64,000 bases of DNA from Caldilineaceae bacterium. GTDB lineage: Bacteria; Chloroflexota; Anaerolineae; Caldilineales; Caldilineaceae. The notes under the pieces were generated by a model. That model was not told where the DNA came from, did not search any database, and was given only the letters and a program-made list of their open reading frames with translations. The stretch lies in NCBI GenBank assembly GCA_022823185.1, contig JAJDXQ010000011.1:96091-160090 (forward strand). Direction: 5' to 3'. Position numbers and translations under genes: made by a program. This document shows positions 35,301 through 44,697 of the stretch, in pieces. Within the stretch, counting starts at the first letter, position 1; each line of letters begins with the position of its first letter.

Positions 35301-36194
35301 CAGGCTCCCTTCGAGCAGGAAGGGCTGCCACGCGGCCCAGAACCGGCCACTGTTGTCCGGGATCAGACCTGGAAGAAAGTGCTGGCCGGCAAGGAGCTCC
35401 AGCACGAATTTGGCTGCATGGCTCCAAAACAGGAGATCATTGCCAAGACGGGCGTGGCGAAACAGCGAAGTTGAGGAGGGAAGTTCGATCAGGCGCTGGT
35501 TTGTAAACCGGCTAAGGAAGGCAAGCGTGTGAAAAGGGTCAAGCGTCAATCCGGTGACCTGCCATGGCCGCAGTTCAAACGGCTCCTGGTCTCCCGACAA
35601 GGCGCTGACGCCTTTCTGGAAGGAACCCAATCGCATCTGGGGGCGGCCATTCTGGCTTGGGAGCCACACCGTGGCCGTTGCCGGGCTGCCCAGCAGACTG
35701 GAAAGCTCGCTCGCGGTCGCCAGCTGACGCAACATCTGCCGCAATGACCCGACCGGCATCTGCGCGGGATGGGAGGGGATTTTCCCGTTGCCTTTTGACT
35801 CAGGCACTCGACCGCCGTGACTCTCCCCGACAGTGGCGATAGGCGCAGCGGACTCTGCAAGATTCGCGCCCTCAGGGCTCCCATTCTGATCCAGCTCCCG
35901 TTCCTCCCAGATGCTGGGGGGGTCGTGGTTTTCGCCCCAGAGGAAGAGCCGCGGACCGCTATCGGGAGCCGGTTCTCCTGATGGCGCAACGCTGGCTGGC
36001 CGGCCCTGTTCTGCCGCGGACAACGCAACCGCATTGCCCGCCTGCCGGGCGCGAGATTCATGATCAGGCGGCCTCCGGCTGTCGCCCTGTTGGTGCAAGC
36101 GAGGGATATGCGCAAGACCGTAGGCATCCTGGGTCTCTTCGCCGTCGGATTGCTTGCCTGAAGTGAGCCACGCGGCGTGAAAGGTAAAAGGCAT
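32370..36194 (-). CDS. SNF2/Rad54-like DNA-dependent ATPase
   Basis: A 1,274-residue protein. The C-terminal half has both RecA-like lobes: Walker A DDMGLGKT near residue 800, DEAQN near 915 (in place of DEAH), '[20 protein letters not shown]', and the second lobe '[24 protein letters not shown]'. The N-terminal 780 residues include the bacterial SNF2 N domain and a low-complexity linker around residue 720 ([23 protein letters not shown]). No nuclease motif is seen. Likely roles are nucleoprotein remodelling, repair or defence. The ATG lacks a Shine-Dalgarno and lies only 7 bp from a TACAAT box. Confidence 0.93.
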   Translation of the reverse strand: [1274 protein letters not shown]

Positions 36195-36201
36195 AACCTA
36201 C

Positions 36202-36231
36202 ATTGTACCCTGATTTTCCGAAATCAGTCCA
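36202..36231 (-). promoter_or_regulatory. Candidate promoter/operator of the SNF2 gene
   Basis: A minus-strand TACAAT (36,202-36,207) would start transcription at about the helicase ATG, implying a leaderless mRNA. A perfect 7-bp inverted repeat, CTGATTT-TCCG-AAATCAG (36,210-36,227), sits just upstream where a -35 element would be; only a poor TTGGAC at 19-bp spacing is present. This fits either an activator or repressor site, or chance. Confidence 0.3.
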
Positions 36232-36366
36232 AAAACGACATTGATTCCCGTTGAAAGCAACCTTGAACAACGCTGTTCCAGCGCCGCGATTCGCGAGGTA
36301 GACATCAGTCGACGCCCACTCAAAAGCCTACAAGCCGTGTTCAATTCGGGCCCTGGGCTCGAGCCG

Positions 36367-38076
36367 CTAGAACAGTCCGGTCACCTGTCCCGAATCCAGG
36401 TCAATGTCGACATTCTGGGCCGCAGGCGCGCTGCCAAGCCCTGGCATGGTCCTCATCTCGCCCAGGAGCGGATAAACAAACCCGGCCCCCACGCTGGCCC
36501 GAACCTCCCTGACCGGCACGGTGAACCCTGTGGGCGCGCCCTTGAGCTTCGGGTCATGGCTCAGGCTTAAATGTGTCTTTGCCATACAGATGGGAAGCGC
36601 GCCGAATCCGCTTTGCTCGTACTGCCGAATCTGACGGTTCGCCAGCGCCGTGTACTCCACGCCGCCCGCGCCGTAAATGGTGGTGGCGATCTTCTCGATT
36701 TTCGCTTTGAGTGGAGCGTCCGTTTCGTATAGGAATCGGAAGGCGCTGGGCTCTTCGGCAGCCTCAACGACCGCGCGAGCCAGATCTTTTGCGCCCGCGC
36801 CGCCCTCTGCCCAGTGCCTGGAGACCGCCCAACGCGCGCCTTCCTCTTCGGCAATCTGCCCAATGACATCGATCTCGCTCTGAAAGTCGCTGGCAAAGCA
36901 GTTCACGCAGACCACGGGACTCACTCCATGCGCCCGCACGTTCTGGATCTGCTTCCGCAGATTGGAGCCGCCTTCCCTCACGTCGTCGGGGTTCTCCTGC
37001 AGCATTTCCGCCGGCAGCGGTCTTCCGGGAATGACCCGGTACCGGCCCGTATGCGACTTCAATGCCCGCACCGTGGCCACCAGCACAGCCGCGTCGGGCC
37101 GCAGGCCGCTATAGCGGCACTTGATGTTGAAGAACTTTTCCGCTCCGATATCGGCGCCGAACCCCGCCTCCGTAATCAGGTAGTCACTGGTTTTGATGCC
37201 GATCAGGTCTGCAAGCACCGAACTGTTGCCATGGGCGATGTTGGCAAAGGGGCCGGCGTGGACCAGCGCCGGCGTGTTCTCCAAAGTTTGAAAGATATTC
37301 GGCTTGATGGCCTCCTTCATCAGCACCGTCATTGATCCCGCGGCCTGCAACTGCTCCGCCGTGACCGGTTGCCGTTTCCGGTCTCTGCCCACCGTTACGC
37401 GGCCGAAGCGTTCCCGCATATCGGGCAGGCCGGTCGTGAGCGCGAGAATCGCCATCACCTCCGACGCTGCCGTGATGTCGAAACCGGTCTGACGCTGAGG
37501 CCCATCGGACTTGGCGCCAAGTCCGCTGACAATATTTCTAAGCCCCCGGTCGTTGACGTCCAGCACGCGCCTCCACATGATGCTGTATGGGTCGATATCC
37601 AGCGCGTTTCCCTGGTAAATGTGCGCGTCGATCATTGCCGCCAGCAGATTGTTCGCGGCCGAGACCGCGTGCATATCGCCGGTCATGTGCAGGTTGAACT
37701 GCTCCATCGGCACGACCTGGCTGTAGCCGCCTCCGGCCGCGCCCCCCTTGATGCCGAAGGTAGGGCCCTGGCTGGGTTGGCGAATCGCCACCGTCGCAGT
37801 CCTGCCGATATGGTGCATTCCCTGACCCAACCCAACCGTTGTCGTCGACTTTCCTTCTCCCAATGGGGTCGGCGTTATCGCCGTTACCAGGATGTACCGG
37901 GCGTTGGGACGCCCGGAAAGACCTTCAACGGCCTCCAGGCGCACTTTCGCCATGTAGTCGCCATAGAGTTCAATGTCCGACCTGGCGAGCCCCATCTTTT
38001 CCGCGATCTCCCAAATCGGGAGGAGATCGGCAGCCTGGGCGATATCGAGGTCGGACGGCACGATCGAGTTGCTCAT
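36367..38076 (-). CDS. fhs: Formate-tetrahydrofolate ligase
   Basis: A 569-residue enzyme that makes 10-formyl-THF from formate, THF and ATP. Diagnostic segments are the P-loop TPLGEGKSTTT, 'RQPSQGPTFGIKGGAAGGGYSQV', 'NLHMTGDMHA', 'EAGFGADIGAEKF' and the C-terminal 'MPGLGSAP'. The length is normal (about 555-560). The ATG at 38,076 has AGGAG seven bases upstream. It supplies one-carbon units; in Chloroflexota it commonly serves serine/formate interconversion rather than acetogenesis. It is 84 bp downstream of the DUF2277 gene. Confidence 0.97.
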   Translation of the reverse strand: MSNSIVPSDLDIAQAADLLPIWEIAEKMGLARSDIELYGDYMAKVRLEAVEGLSGRPNARYILVTAITPTPLGEGKSTTTVGLGQGMHHIGRTATVAIRQPSQGPTFGIKGGAAGGGYSQVVPMEQFNLHMTGDMHAVSAANNLLAAMIDAHIYQGNALDIDPYSIMWRRVLDVNDRGLRNIVSGLGAKSDGPQRQTGFDITAASEVMAILALTTGLPDMRERFGRVTVGRDRKRQPVTAEQLQAAGSMTVLMKEAIKPNIFQTLENTPALVHAGPFANIAHGNSSVLADLIGIKTSDYLITEAGFGADIGAEKFFNIKCRYSGLRPDAAVLVATVRALKSHTGRYRVIPGRPLPAEMLQENPDDVREGGSNLRKQIQNVRAHGVSPVVCVNCFASDFQSEIDVIGQIAEEEGARWAVSRHWAEGGAGAKDLARAVVEAAEEPSAFRFLYETDAPLKAKIEKIATTIYGAGGVEYTALANRQIRQYEQSGFGALPICMAKTHLSLSHDPKLKGAPTGFTVPVREVRASVGAGFVYPLLGEMRTMPGLGSAPAAQNVDIDLDSGQVTGLF

Positions 38077-38160
38077 GCTCACGCTCCTGATTGTCTTAAA
38101 CCTTCCCAACGTTTACCGGGGGGCCGCTGCTGCCGGTTGGGATATGCTTCCAATAAAAAC

Positions 38161-38361
38161 CTATCGAGTCTGCAGGTTTTCAAAGAGTCGCCGGGTCGCG
38201 TCGGCAATCTCAGTCACGGCGCAGCCGAAGGCCTCTTCATTTGCCCTTGAGGGCTTCCGATACCCGCTTACCTTGCGAACGAACTGCAGAGCGGCGTCTT
38301 CCATCTCCTGGTCAGTCGGCAGCCGTTCCGGCTGGCGCAGCTTCCTGATGTTTCGACACAC
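38161..38361 (-). CDS. DUF2277 family small protein
   Basis: A 66-residue protein matching the DUF2277 pattern: MCRNI at the start, 'PTDQEMEDAALQFVRKVSGYRKPSRANEEAF' in the middle and 'AVTEIADATRRLFENL' at the end. The function is unknown. The start is GTG with AAGGAG eight bases upstream. The CR-N-IR opening and the VRKVSG.RKPS core are the conserved parts of the family as I know it. Confidence 0.88.
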   Translation of the reverse strand: MCRNIRKLRQPERLPTDQEMEDAALQFVRKVSGYRKPSRANEEAFGCAVTEIADATRRLFENLQTR

Positions 38362-38447
38362 AGATCACTCTCCTTCGGCGCGTTCCCATGCCACGGCGTC
38401 TGCGCAGACTCGGGTCGGGCGGTCGCAGCCGCATGACGGCCCGGCTC

Positions 38448-38879
38448 TCAGTCGTCTGTCGGTCCAAAGCCGCTCGACACGATTCGTTCTGGACGAAGTG
38501 TGATGATCACACTTACGGTATCCTGAATCGTTTCATAATATCGCTCTGCCTGGGCGTCATCCGCGTGATAGTGCCGGATGATTCGCCGGCGCAATGCATT
38601 CTGCCTTTCTCCCGGCTCTATCAGTTCGGCCTTGCCCCTGAGCGAGACATAGCGTGCGTCTCCCCGTCCGCCGTCTACACAAACTGTAACGGTCGGGTCG
38701 CGGCGGAGATTTCTGACCTTTACCGTCCTGGTCTGCGCGCTCACATACAGTACGCTGTCCTCAAAAATGTACCAGACCGGGGTCAACTGTGGGAATCCGT
38801 TCCGTCCGTTAGTCGCCAGGATTGCATGGCGGTCTGCCTGCAGGAATTCCAGGATCTGGGCATTCATAGCGGCACTCAT
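38448..38879 (-). CDS. PPOX-class flavin/F420-binding oxidoreductase
   Basis: A 143-residue split-barrel protein of the pyridoxamine-phosphate-oxidase-like superfamily. It has the typical start 'LEFLQADRHAILATNGRNGFPQLTPVWYIFED', then 'SAQTRTVKVRNLRRDPTVTVCVDG' and 'YVSLRGKAELIE'. This pattern is that of TIGR-type F420-dependent PPOX enzymes. It probably reduces a small molecule with a deazaflavin or flavin cofactor. GGAGA abuts the first ATG, so the start could instead be the Met four codons in. It is transcribed divergently from the related gene at 39,288. Confidence 0.85.
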   Translation of the reverse strand: MSAAMNAQILEFLQADRHAILATNGRNGFPQLTPVWYIFEDSVLYVSAQTRTVKVRNLRRDPTVTVCVDGGRGDARYVSLRGKAELIEPGERQNALRRRIIRHYHADDAQAERYYETIQDTVSVIITLRPERIVSSGFGPTDD

Positions 38880-39287
38880 TCTCCGGTGAAATGGTGGAAA
38901 AGGCGGGTCAATGCTCGGGATCTCCAGGCCGTTTTGCCCGATGGCCGGCTATGCCCACGACGCATTAACCGAAGATCATAGCAGAAAGTCCGGTCGATGT
39001 CGAAACTGCGTTTGAGAATTCTCTGCAAATGGTATAGGGTTGGCCTGACAAAGTTGCCCTGTGCCGGCGCCGCCGCGGCCAATGATCCGGCCGCCTGCCC
39101 CCGAACCGGAACCGCTCAGAATCGCGCCAGACGGCCAGGGTTCTGCAATAGGCGGCGGCGTGGACTGCAGGTACTATGGAGGCGGGGAATGAACGGCAGT
39201 CAATCGACTGCGAACTGGCAGTCGATCAGTTGTTGTAGCTGTGCCGGAGGAAGTTGCGTCGGATGAAACCTGAGGGAGGAGGGAACC
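38880..39287. other. Divergent control region between two PPOX-type genes
   Basis: These 408 bp contain a palindrome GAGAATTCTC (39,014-39,023) near a possible TTGAGA/TATAGG pair with short 15-bp spacing. They also contain a cluster of CAGTC half-sites at 39,197-39,226. No gene was seen. Confidence 0.4.
39197..39226. promoter_or_regulatory. Operator-like cluster of three CAGTC half-sites
   Basis: A perfect 9-bp inverted repeat ATCGACTGC-GAACTG-GCAGTCGAT (39,203-39,226) is preceded by a further CAGTC at 39,197-39,201, giving alternating half-sites CAGTC/GACTG/CAGTC. It ends 62 bp before the ATG of the PPOX-type gene, a good place for a dimeric regulator or an mRNA hairpin. Confidence 0.45.
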
Positions 39288-39734
39288 ATGCCTGTAATGA
39301 CCCCGAAACAGATAGATGAACTGTTGCACTCCAACACGATCTGCCGCCTGGCGTGCGTGGATGATGAGGGCGCACCCTACGTCGTGCCCTGCTGGTTTAC
39401 CTACGCCGACGGCGGCTTCTATGTCGTGCCCCGCGCACGGTCGGCCTGGGCCGGCTATCTCAAGAATGACGGGCGAGTCTTTCTCTGCATCGACGCTGTG
39501 GACGGGCGGCGCGTCCTGGTGAAGGGGAACGCCAGGGTCGTAGAGGAGCCGAACATTGGCGGGCGCTGGGTCGCCATCGGGCAGGAGATGGCCGAGCGCT
39601 ACGGCGGGGAAGCCGGCTTGAAGTATCTCGAGGCAACAATGCAGGAGCCGCGCTGGCTCTTCTTTATCGAAGCGGGCGAAATGCTGTCATCGAGCGGCGG
39701 CTGGGCGCAGAAGTACAAGCACTATGACTGGTGA
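39288..39734 (+). CDS. Pyridoxamine 5'-phosphate oxidase-like FMN-binding protein
   Basis: A 148-residue split-barrel flavoprotein: 'IDELLHSNTICRLACVDDEGAPYVVPCWFTYADGGFYVVP', 'GYLKNDGRVFLCIDAVDGRRVLVKGNARVV', 'RWLFFIEAGEM'. These positions match the FMN-binding PNPOx-like fold, but it is too short to be PdxH. GGGAGGAGGGAACC precedes the ATG, a very strong site. It may serve as a flavin reductase, haem-degrading or detoxifying protein; the specific role is open. Confidence 0.85.
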   Translation: MPVMTPKQIDELLHSNTICRLACVDDEGAPYVVPCWFTYADGGFYVVPRARSAWAGYLKNDGRVFLCIDAVDGRRVLVKGNARVVEEPNIGGRWVAIGQEMAERYGGEAGLKYLEATMQEPRWLFFIEAGEMLSSSGGWAQKYKHYDW

Positions 39735-39800
39735 AGCCCGCGTTCCTCAACAGGAACCTGGCCGCAAGGGCACTGGTCCTATCGCTCCCGTTTCTCCGCG

Positions 39801-42800
39801 TCACTCATAGCGCAGCGCCTCGGCTGGATAGATCCGCGAGGCCTGCCACGCCGGGAGAATTGTCGTCAACAGCGAGAACAGCCAGGCCGCGACCAGCATC
39901 ACCGCGATGGTGAGCCAAGGGGTGGGAAAGCTCTGTTGCGTCGCCAGATCGTATGCCTGGCCGATCGTCTTGTCGCCCAGGATCAGGCCCGTAATTCCGC
40001 CCAGAAGAATGCCGGTGAGGGCGATGAAGTTGGCCTCCAGCACGAAGAGCATCGCGACCGTGCGTGAAGGGTAGCCAATCGCACGCAATACGCCAATCTG
40101 CTGGCGCCGTTCGACCACGGTGCGGCTGCTGATCACCCCCAGTCCTGCGATGCCGACCACCAGGCCCAGGGCCAGGAAGCCCTGCAGAAGCCCCAGGATC
40201 CCTCTCAGGACGGTCTGTCCCGCCGCGAAAAGCTCGGCAAGCGGGGCGGCATTCAGTCCGCTGCTCAACATCGATCGCTCCAACGCCCTGGCCGTTTCGC
40301 CCACTTCCGCGCCTTCCGCCACCTTGGCGTAGAAGGCGTCCGGGCGAACCGCTTCGCCGTTGAGATAGTCTAGCGCGCGCCGGTTCAACTGGAAGCTGCC
40401 ATCTGCCAGCGTCTCGTCATCGGCAAGGACGCCGATGATCTGCACCACTTGTCTCAGTTCCACAACTTCTGCAGTTTCGCCTTGGCCTGTGGTAGAGAGT
40501 TGGGCCTGGAGGCCGCCCAGTGAAAGGTTGGCGCCGCCAGGAATCGCGTTGGGCCGGTTGCTGAGCTCGACCATCACGGTAGGCAAGGCGGCCCCCTCCT
40601 CCTCCAGGTAGAAACCCTGCAAACGAATGCCTCGTCGCCACGGCGGCCCTTCAGGTCGATCGCCCCGTCCGGACCTGCCGGAAACGCCGTCGTCCCCCTC
40701 CTCTGGCGGTGTGTTCAACCAATTGGCTGCGACAACGGCGACGTCGTCCCGCTGCGCCAGCGCCTGCCATACCTCCTCATCGCTGTCATAGCCCTCCGCG
40801 CGCATCTGGAATCCGTAGTACTGCGCGGCCTGCTCCGCATACCCCGCGTCGATTCCGGTAATCTCAACCGAACGCGTGACCTCTTCCCCGTCGCCCACCG
40901 GTTCCATCTGCCGAGCCGTTACGCCCATGCGCGCAACCGTACCCAGGACTTCCAGCTGCTCTCGCGGGAAATCCGACCGTATATCCGCCTCCTTGTGGAT
41001 GTCTGTCACGGGGTCGAAGAGACTGAGCAAACTCGGCGACATGACGATATCGAATCCAGCCGTACGTTCGTCGCTCGGCTCGGTTACCACCTCTGTCGCC
41101 CGGATCACGACGCTCATCACCGTCACCGTCGTGATCACCATCGCAAACAGTAGCATCGCCGTCCCCGTACGGAATCGATTGCTCAACGGGTAGGCCACGG
41201 CTGTCTTCAACACGGGGGTCAACGGCCCGATGCCCCCGACCAGTCTCACAAAGAGTCCTGCCAGGCTGTCCGCGTTGAACATGACGACCATGATCGCCCC
41301 GGTGATGATGAGCGGACCGCTCAACGCGAACGAAAGCAAAGTAAAGCCGGGATTCTGGCTGAACCAGGGCGAGTCTGTGTTGAGAAGATCGCTCCACGGC
41401 ACGCCCCAAAGTGCAAGAAGCCCAACCCCGATGACCGTATTGACCAGCCGCCGACGCAAGGCCCCCTTGCCCGGCGTCCAGCGCCGGCTAAGCCACCCCC
41501 CTCCCCAGGAGAGGCCCGCCAAGAGCAATGTCGCGCCGATAAAGGCAACAGTTTGCCCGTTTTCTCGGCCCAGCCAGGTGATGTATCCCCCGCCGCCGAG
41601 ACAGAGGAGGAGCGCAAGCGATTTCAGCGCGAGTCCGAAGTAGCCTTGCCGCTTGCCGTTCGACGTGTCGGGCAAATTGCGTATGGCGGCAATGATGTTG
41701 AGGCGGCTCACATTCCATGAAGCGATTGTTACGACAAAGAAGGTCAGAATGACGCCCAGGCAGTAGGCGATGATCAGTGTGGAAGGGGTCGCCTGCCAGT
41801 AGAGGCGGATGGGCGCGGTTGCGCCTTCCACCTGCTGCGCGATACTGTTCAAAAGACTGCTCACAAAGCCAATCATGCCGTAAGACACCAGCAGCCCGAG
41901 CCCAAGGCCGATAAGGGCTGCGGCCAGGTCATAGAGCAGCCCCTCAGTCACAAACATCTGGATCAGATGGATGCGTCTCATGCCTACGGCGCGTGCGATG
42001 CCCAACTCGCTGCGGCGCTCCGCGGCCAGCATCACAAAGATCAGAAAGATCAGCAGCACGCCCGCAATGATCGAGAGGATTCCGAAACTGGAAAAAATCG
42101 TACCTAAGGCAATTCCTCCTACCTCGGCCACGTCGGTGACGAACTGCTTGCTCAGCGGCGCCAGCACATCAAAATCTTGCAGATCTGCGAGACCTGACTC
42201 AACTGCCCGATGGTCCTCTGCTCCCAGCGGCAAGGAACGCAGCCAGTCCTGTACGGCAGCGCTGCTCAGTGCCTTCCGCAGTTCCATTGTTGTGGCAGGA
42301 TCGGCGGGGTCCTCAACGTATGCGGAGAGCGCCTCCAGGTCCGATTCGAAGTTGGTCGCCTGCGTCCACATTCCGGCGATCTGCATGATGAAATCAGGTA
42401 CGTCGTCGTCGAAAAGGGGATTTTCCGGCGCAACCGACTGCAGTCTGATGGCCTCGGAGACTGCTGGACTTCGTAGTATTGTCAAAAGATCGGACAGCCG
42501 CGTTTCATTCAGCGAAAGCGCCCGCAACTGCTCGCTCACCTCCGAAGTGTGGGCCATTCCGCTGACCTCGTCACCGGCATTTGAGATCAGGATGTTGTTG
42601 ACCTTGCCCGGCATGAAGAGGAGCTTCTGGGCCTCGTCCGTGTGCATCATCACAACCGGGAGGACGGCCCCCAGCGGTCCCGATTCCGCCACGATCGCGC
42701 GAACCCGATAGGGGACGGGAATCGGGCCGACAAAGATATCCAGAAGGTCGCCTTCCCTTGCATTCAGCTGCTGCGCCCCCGCTTCGTTCAGGTACACCTC

Positions 42801-43934
42801 GCCCTGGCGAAGCTGAAGTCCGAACTGGCCGAGCTGTTCGTCCACGTCCTGGCCCAATGTATTGAGGTTGATCGAACTCAGCGTTTCAGTCACCGCAACG
42901 AGCAGCTCCTGCTCGTCGGGAACATCGAATCCTAGCATTGGCAATGTAGGAACTGTCAGAGACTGGTCTGGATCAAGGCCGAAATCCGCCAACTCCTCAT
43001 CGCTGATGCCCAAACCCTCCAGGCTGATCACGTCTGAGTCTATCTCGTCAAGTAGCTCCGCGGGGAATCCAAGGTTTCTCAGCACATCCACAGGAATCTC
43101 AATCTGACGCAGGGTAAAGTTGGGACCTTCCTCCTGCAGAAGGACACTCCCTGCTGCGCCAAGCGCCAGCGCCGTCCCGACCAGACCGGCGTCCTCGACG
43201 CCCAGTGCGGCGGCGATTGGCTCCGCAGCTTCGCCTGACAGTTCCCAGAGATTGACCAGGTCGACGAATACATCACCGATGCCAGGGCGCAGATCGGCCG
43301 TGCGTACGGGGGCGCCGTCGCTGGCGTGCAGTCCGAAATCAGTGTCGTACTGTTCGTCCACAGCGAAGATGAAGCCAAGCGGCTCGCCCTGGCCCGTGCT
43401 TACGTTTCGAACGATCGTGGGAAAGAGGATCGAGCCGGCGACGCCGTCAATTAAGGGGTACTCTGCCGTCTGTCCTTCCAACTGCGCCAGCCGTTCTTCT
43501 GTGATTCCGGGCAAACCTTCATTGAAGAGCGAGATCAGCGCGTTCAGGTCGCCGCCGGTGAGCGCATTCAAGAGCGCCGCGCTCTCCGGACTGCTGGCGT
43601 TTTCAGGATCAATGGCCCCGCCGTCGGCCAGCTGGGTGAGGTCCATCAGGAACGGTGGCGAGACCACCTGATCGATATGCCCGTAGGCGTCAATTGTCTG
43701 CCGGCGTATCGTGTTGTTCAGTGTGTCGCCCAGGCTGAGCGCGGAGACAATGATCATCGTGCTCAAGGTGAGGCCGAACACGATGAGCGCCGATTGGGTG
43801 GGCCGTCGCGGGATGTTTCTTACGCCGAGCTTGCCGATGATCGGGTTTCGAAACGAGATGAGCGCAGCCCCGGCCAGTATCAGGGCGAGGGCCGCGGCCA
43901 GGTATAGGGAAACCGAGCTGAGAAGGCTACTCAT
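39801..43934 (-). CDS. Double-FtsX ABC transporter permease (MacB/LolCE-like), 1,377 aa
   Basis: Membrane protein with an N-terminal TM helix ([19 protein letters not shown]) and '[28 protein letters not shown]', then a large extracytoplasmic domain of about 550 residues. The first FtsX domain ('[32 protein letters not shown]') is followed by several TM segments, a second extracytoplasmic domain of about 300 residues and the second FtsX domain ('[32 protein letters not shown]'). The ATG at 43,934 overlaps the ATPase stop by 8 bp. Such proteins usually work mechanically on extracytoplasmic substrates (lipoproteins, cell-wall enzymes, exported molecules) rather than forming a channel. Both domains are in one chain, so one subunit may replace a heterodimer. 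Confidence 0.9.
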   Translation of the reverse strand: MSSLLSSVSLYLAAALALILAGAALISFRNPIIGKLGVRNIPRRPTQSALIVFGLTLSTMIIVSALSLGDTLNNTIRRQTIDAYGHIDQVVSPPFLMDLTQLADGGAIDPENASSPESAALLNALTGGDLNALISLFNEGLPGITEERLAQLEGQTAEYPLIDGVAGSILFPTIVRNVSTGQGEPLGFIFAVDEQYDTDFGLHASDGAPVRTADLRPGIGDVFVDLVNLWELSGEAAEPIAAALGVEDAGLVGTALALGAAGSVLLQEEGPNFTLRQIEIPVDVLRNLGFPAELLDEIDSDVISLEGLGISDEELADFGLDPDQSLTVPTLPMLGFDVPDEQELLVAVTETLSSINLNTLGQDVDEQLGQFGLQLRQGEVYLNEAGAQQLNAREGDLLDIFVGPIPVPYRVRAIVAESGPLGAVLPVVMMHTDEAQKLLFMPGKVNNILISNAGDEVSGMAHTSEVSEQLRALSLNETRLSDLLTILRSPAVSEAIRLQSVAPENPLFDDDVPDFIMQIAGMWTQATNFESDLEALSAYVEDPADPATTMELRKALSSAAVQDWLRSLPLGAEDHRAVESGLADLQDFDVLAPLSKQFVTDVAEVGGIALGTIFSSFGILSIIAGVLLIFLIFVMLAAERRSELGIARAVGMRRIHLIQMFVTEGLLYDLAAALIGLGLGLLVSYGMIGFVSSLLNSIAQQVEGATAPIRLYWQATPSTLIIAYCLGVILTFFVVTIASWNVSRLNIIAAIRNLPDTSNGKRQGYFGLALKSLALLLCLGGGGYITWLGRENGQTVAFIGATLLLAGLSWGGGWLSRRWTPGKGALRRRLVNTVIGVGLLALWGVPWSDLLNTDSPWFSQNPGFTLLSFALSGPLIITGAIMVVMFNADSLAGLFVRLVGGIGPLTPVLKTAVAYPLSNRFRTGTAMLLFAMVITTVTVMSVVIRATEVVTEPSDERTAGFDIVMSPSLLSLFDPVTDIHKEADIRSDFPREQLEVLGTVARMGVTARQMEPVGDGEEVTRSVEITGIDAGYAEQAAQYYGFQMRAEGYDSDEEVWQALAQRDDVAVVAANWLNTPPEEGDDGVSGRSGRGDRPEGPPWRRGIRLQGFYLEEEGAALPTVMVELSNRPNAIPGGANLSLGGLQAQLSTTGQGETAEVVELRQVVQIIGVLADDETLADGSFQLNRRALDYLNGEAVRPDAFYAKVAEGAEVGETARALERSMLSSGLNAAPLAELFAAGQTVLRGILGLLQGFLALGLVVGIAGLGVISSRTVVERRQQIGVLRAIGYPSRTVAMLFVLEANFIALTGILLGGITGLILGDKTIGQAYDLATQQSFPTPWLTIAVMLVAAWLFSLLTTILPAWQASRIYPAEALRYE

Positions 43935-44697
43935 GGGCCGCAATCTCCCCATCCTCCATCCGAACGATACGCCCGCACAGGGCAGCCACCTGCGGGTCGT
44001 GGGTGACGATGACGAAGGTCTGTCCCTGTTCCCGGTTGAGGCGCTGCATCAGCGAGAGCACTTCCGTCGAGCTGCCCACGTCCAGGTTGCCGGTCGGTTC
44101 GTCTGCCCAAACCAGGGCCGGCTGGTTCACGAGCGCACGCGCGATGGTAACGCGCTGAATCTGTCCGCCGGAGAGTTGCATCGGTCGGTGCGTAGCCCTG
44201 TCGGCCAGCCCCACGCTTTCCAGGCTGTCGAGGGCCCGCTTTCGGGCCTGCGCCGGGCGTACGCCGCTCACGAGCAGCGGCATTTCGACGTTTTCCACTG
44301 CCGAGATCACCGGCAGCAGGTTGAAGGACTGAAAGACAAATCCCATGCGCTCGGCGCGGTACTCGGTCCGTTTCCGGTCGTTCATGTCGGCGAGCGAAGT
44401 GCCCTCAATCGTCACCTCGCCGTCGTCAAAGCTGTCCAGCCCGGAGAGTGCGTTCAAGAGTGTCGTCTTGCCGCAGCCGGAGGGGCCCATGATCGCGACC
44501 ATTTCACCTGTCCCGATCGTCAGGTCGACCCCGCGCAGGGCGTGTACCTCGATTTCTCCGTTGCGGAAAGTCTTGTGGATCTGCTTTGCGACCACGATTG
44601 GCGGCTTAAACCCGTCGGGCGGGAATGCCGGTGGTTCGACAGTTTCCATTGCATCCACCGTCAGGTCTGGCGACGAGGTCTTGGTTGTCTGGCTCAT
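43927..44697 (-). CDS. LolD/MacB-type ABC transporter ATPase
   Basis: A 256-residue ATPase with an N-terminal Pro-rich extension of about 35 residues. Motifs are Walker [11 protein letters not shown]-loop FQSFNLLP, signature LSGGQIQRV (Ile instead of the usual Gln), Walker [13 protein letters not shown] and H-loop VTHD. The '[33 protein letters not shown]' block is typical for the LolD/MacB/FtsE-like group that pairs with FtsX-type permeases. It overlaps the permease gene by 8 bp, so the two form an operon. AGAAAG precedes the ATG. Confidence 0.95.
   Translation of the reverse strand: MSQTTKTSSPDLTVDAMETVEPPAFPPDGFKPPIVVAKQIHKTFRNGEIEVHALRGVDLTIGTGEMVAIMGPSGCGKTTLLNALSGLDSFDDGEVTIEGTSLADMNDRKRTEYRAERMGFVFQSFNLLPVISAVENVEMPLLVSGVRPAQARKRALDSLESVGLADRATHRPMQLSGGQIQRVTIARALVNQPALVWADEPTGNLDVGSSTEVLSLMQRLNREQGQTFVIVTHDPQVAALCGRIVRMEDGEIAAHE

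Noticed and set aside
36367..38076. Acetogenic Wood-Ljungdahl cluster
   Set aside because: Only formate-THF ligase is here; no methylene-THF, CODH/ACS or corrinoid genes accompany it.
39288..39734. PdxH pyridoxamine-phosphate oxidase
   Set aside because: Too short and lacking the C-terminal PLP-binding segment of true PdxH; only the generic FMN split-barrel pattern is present.
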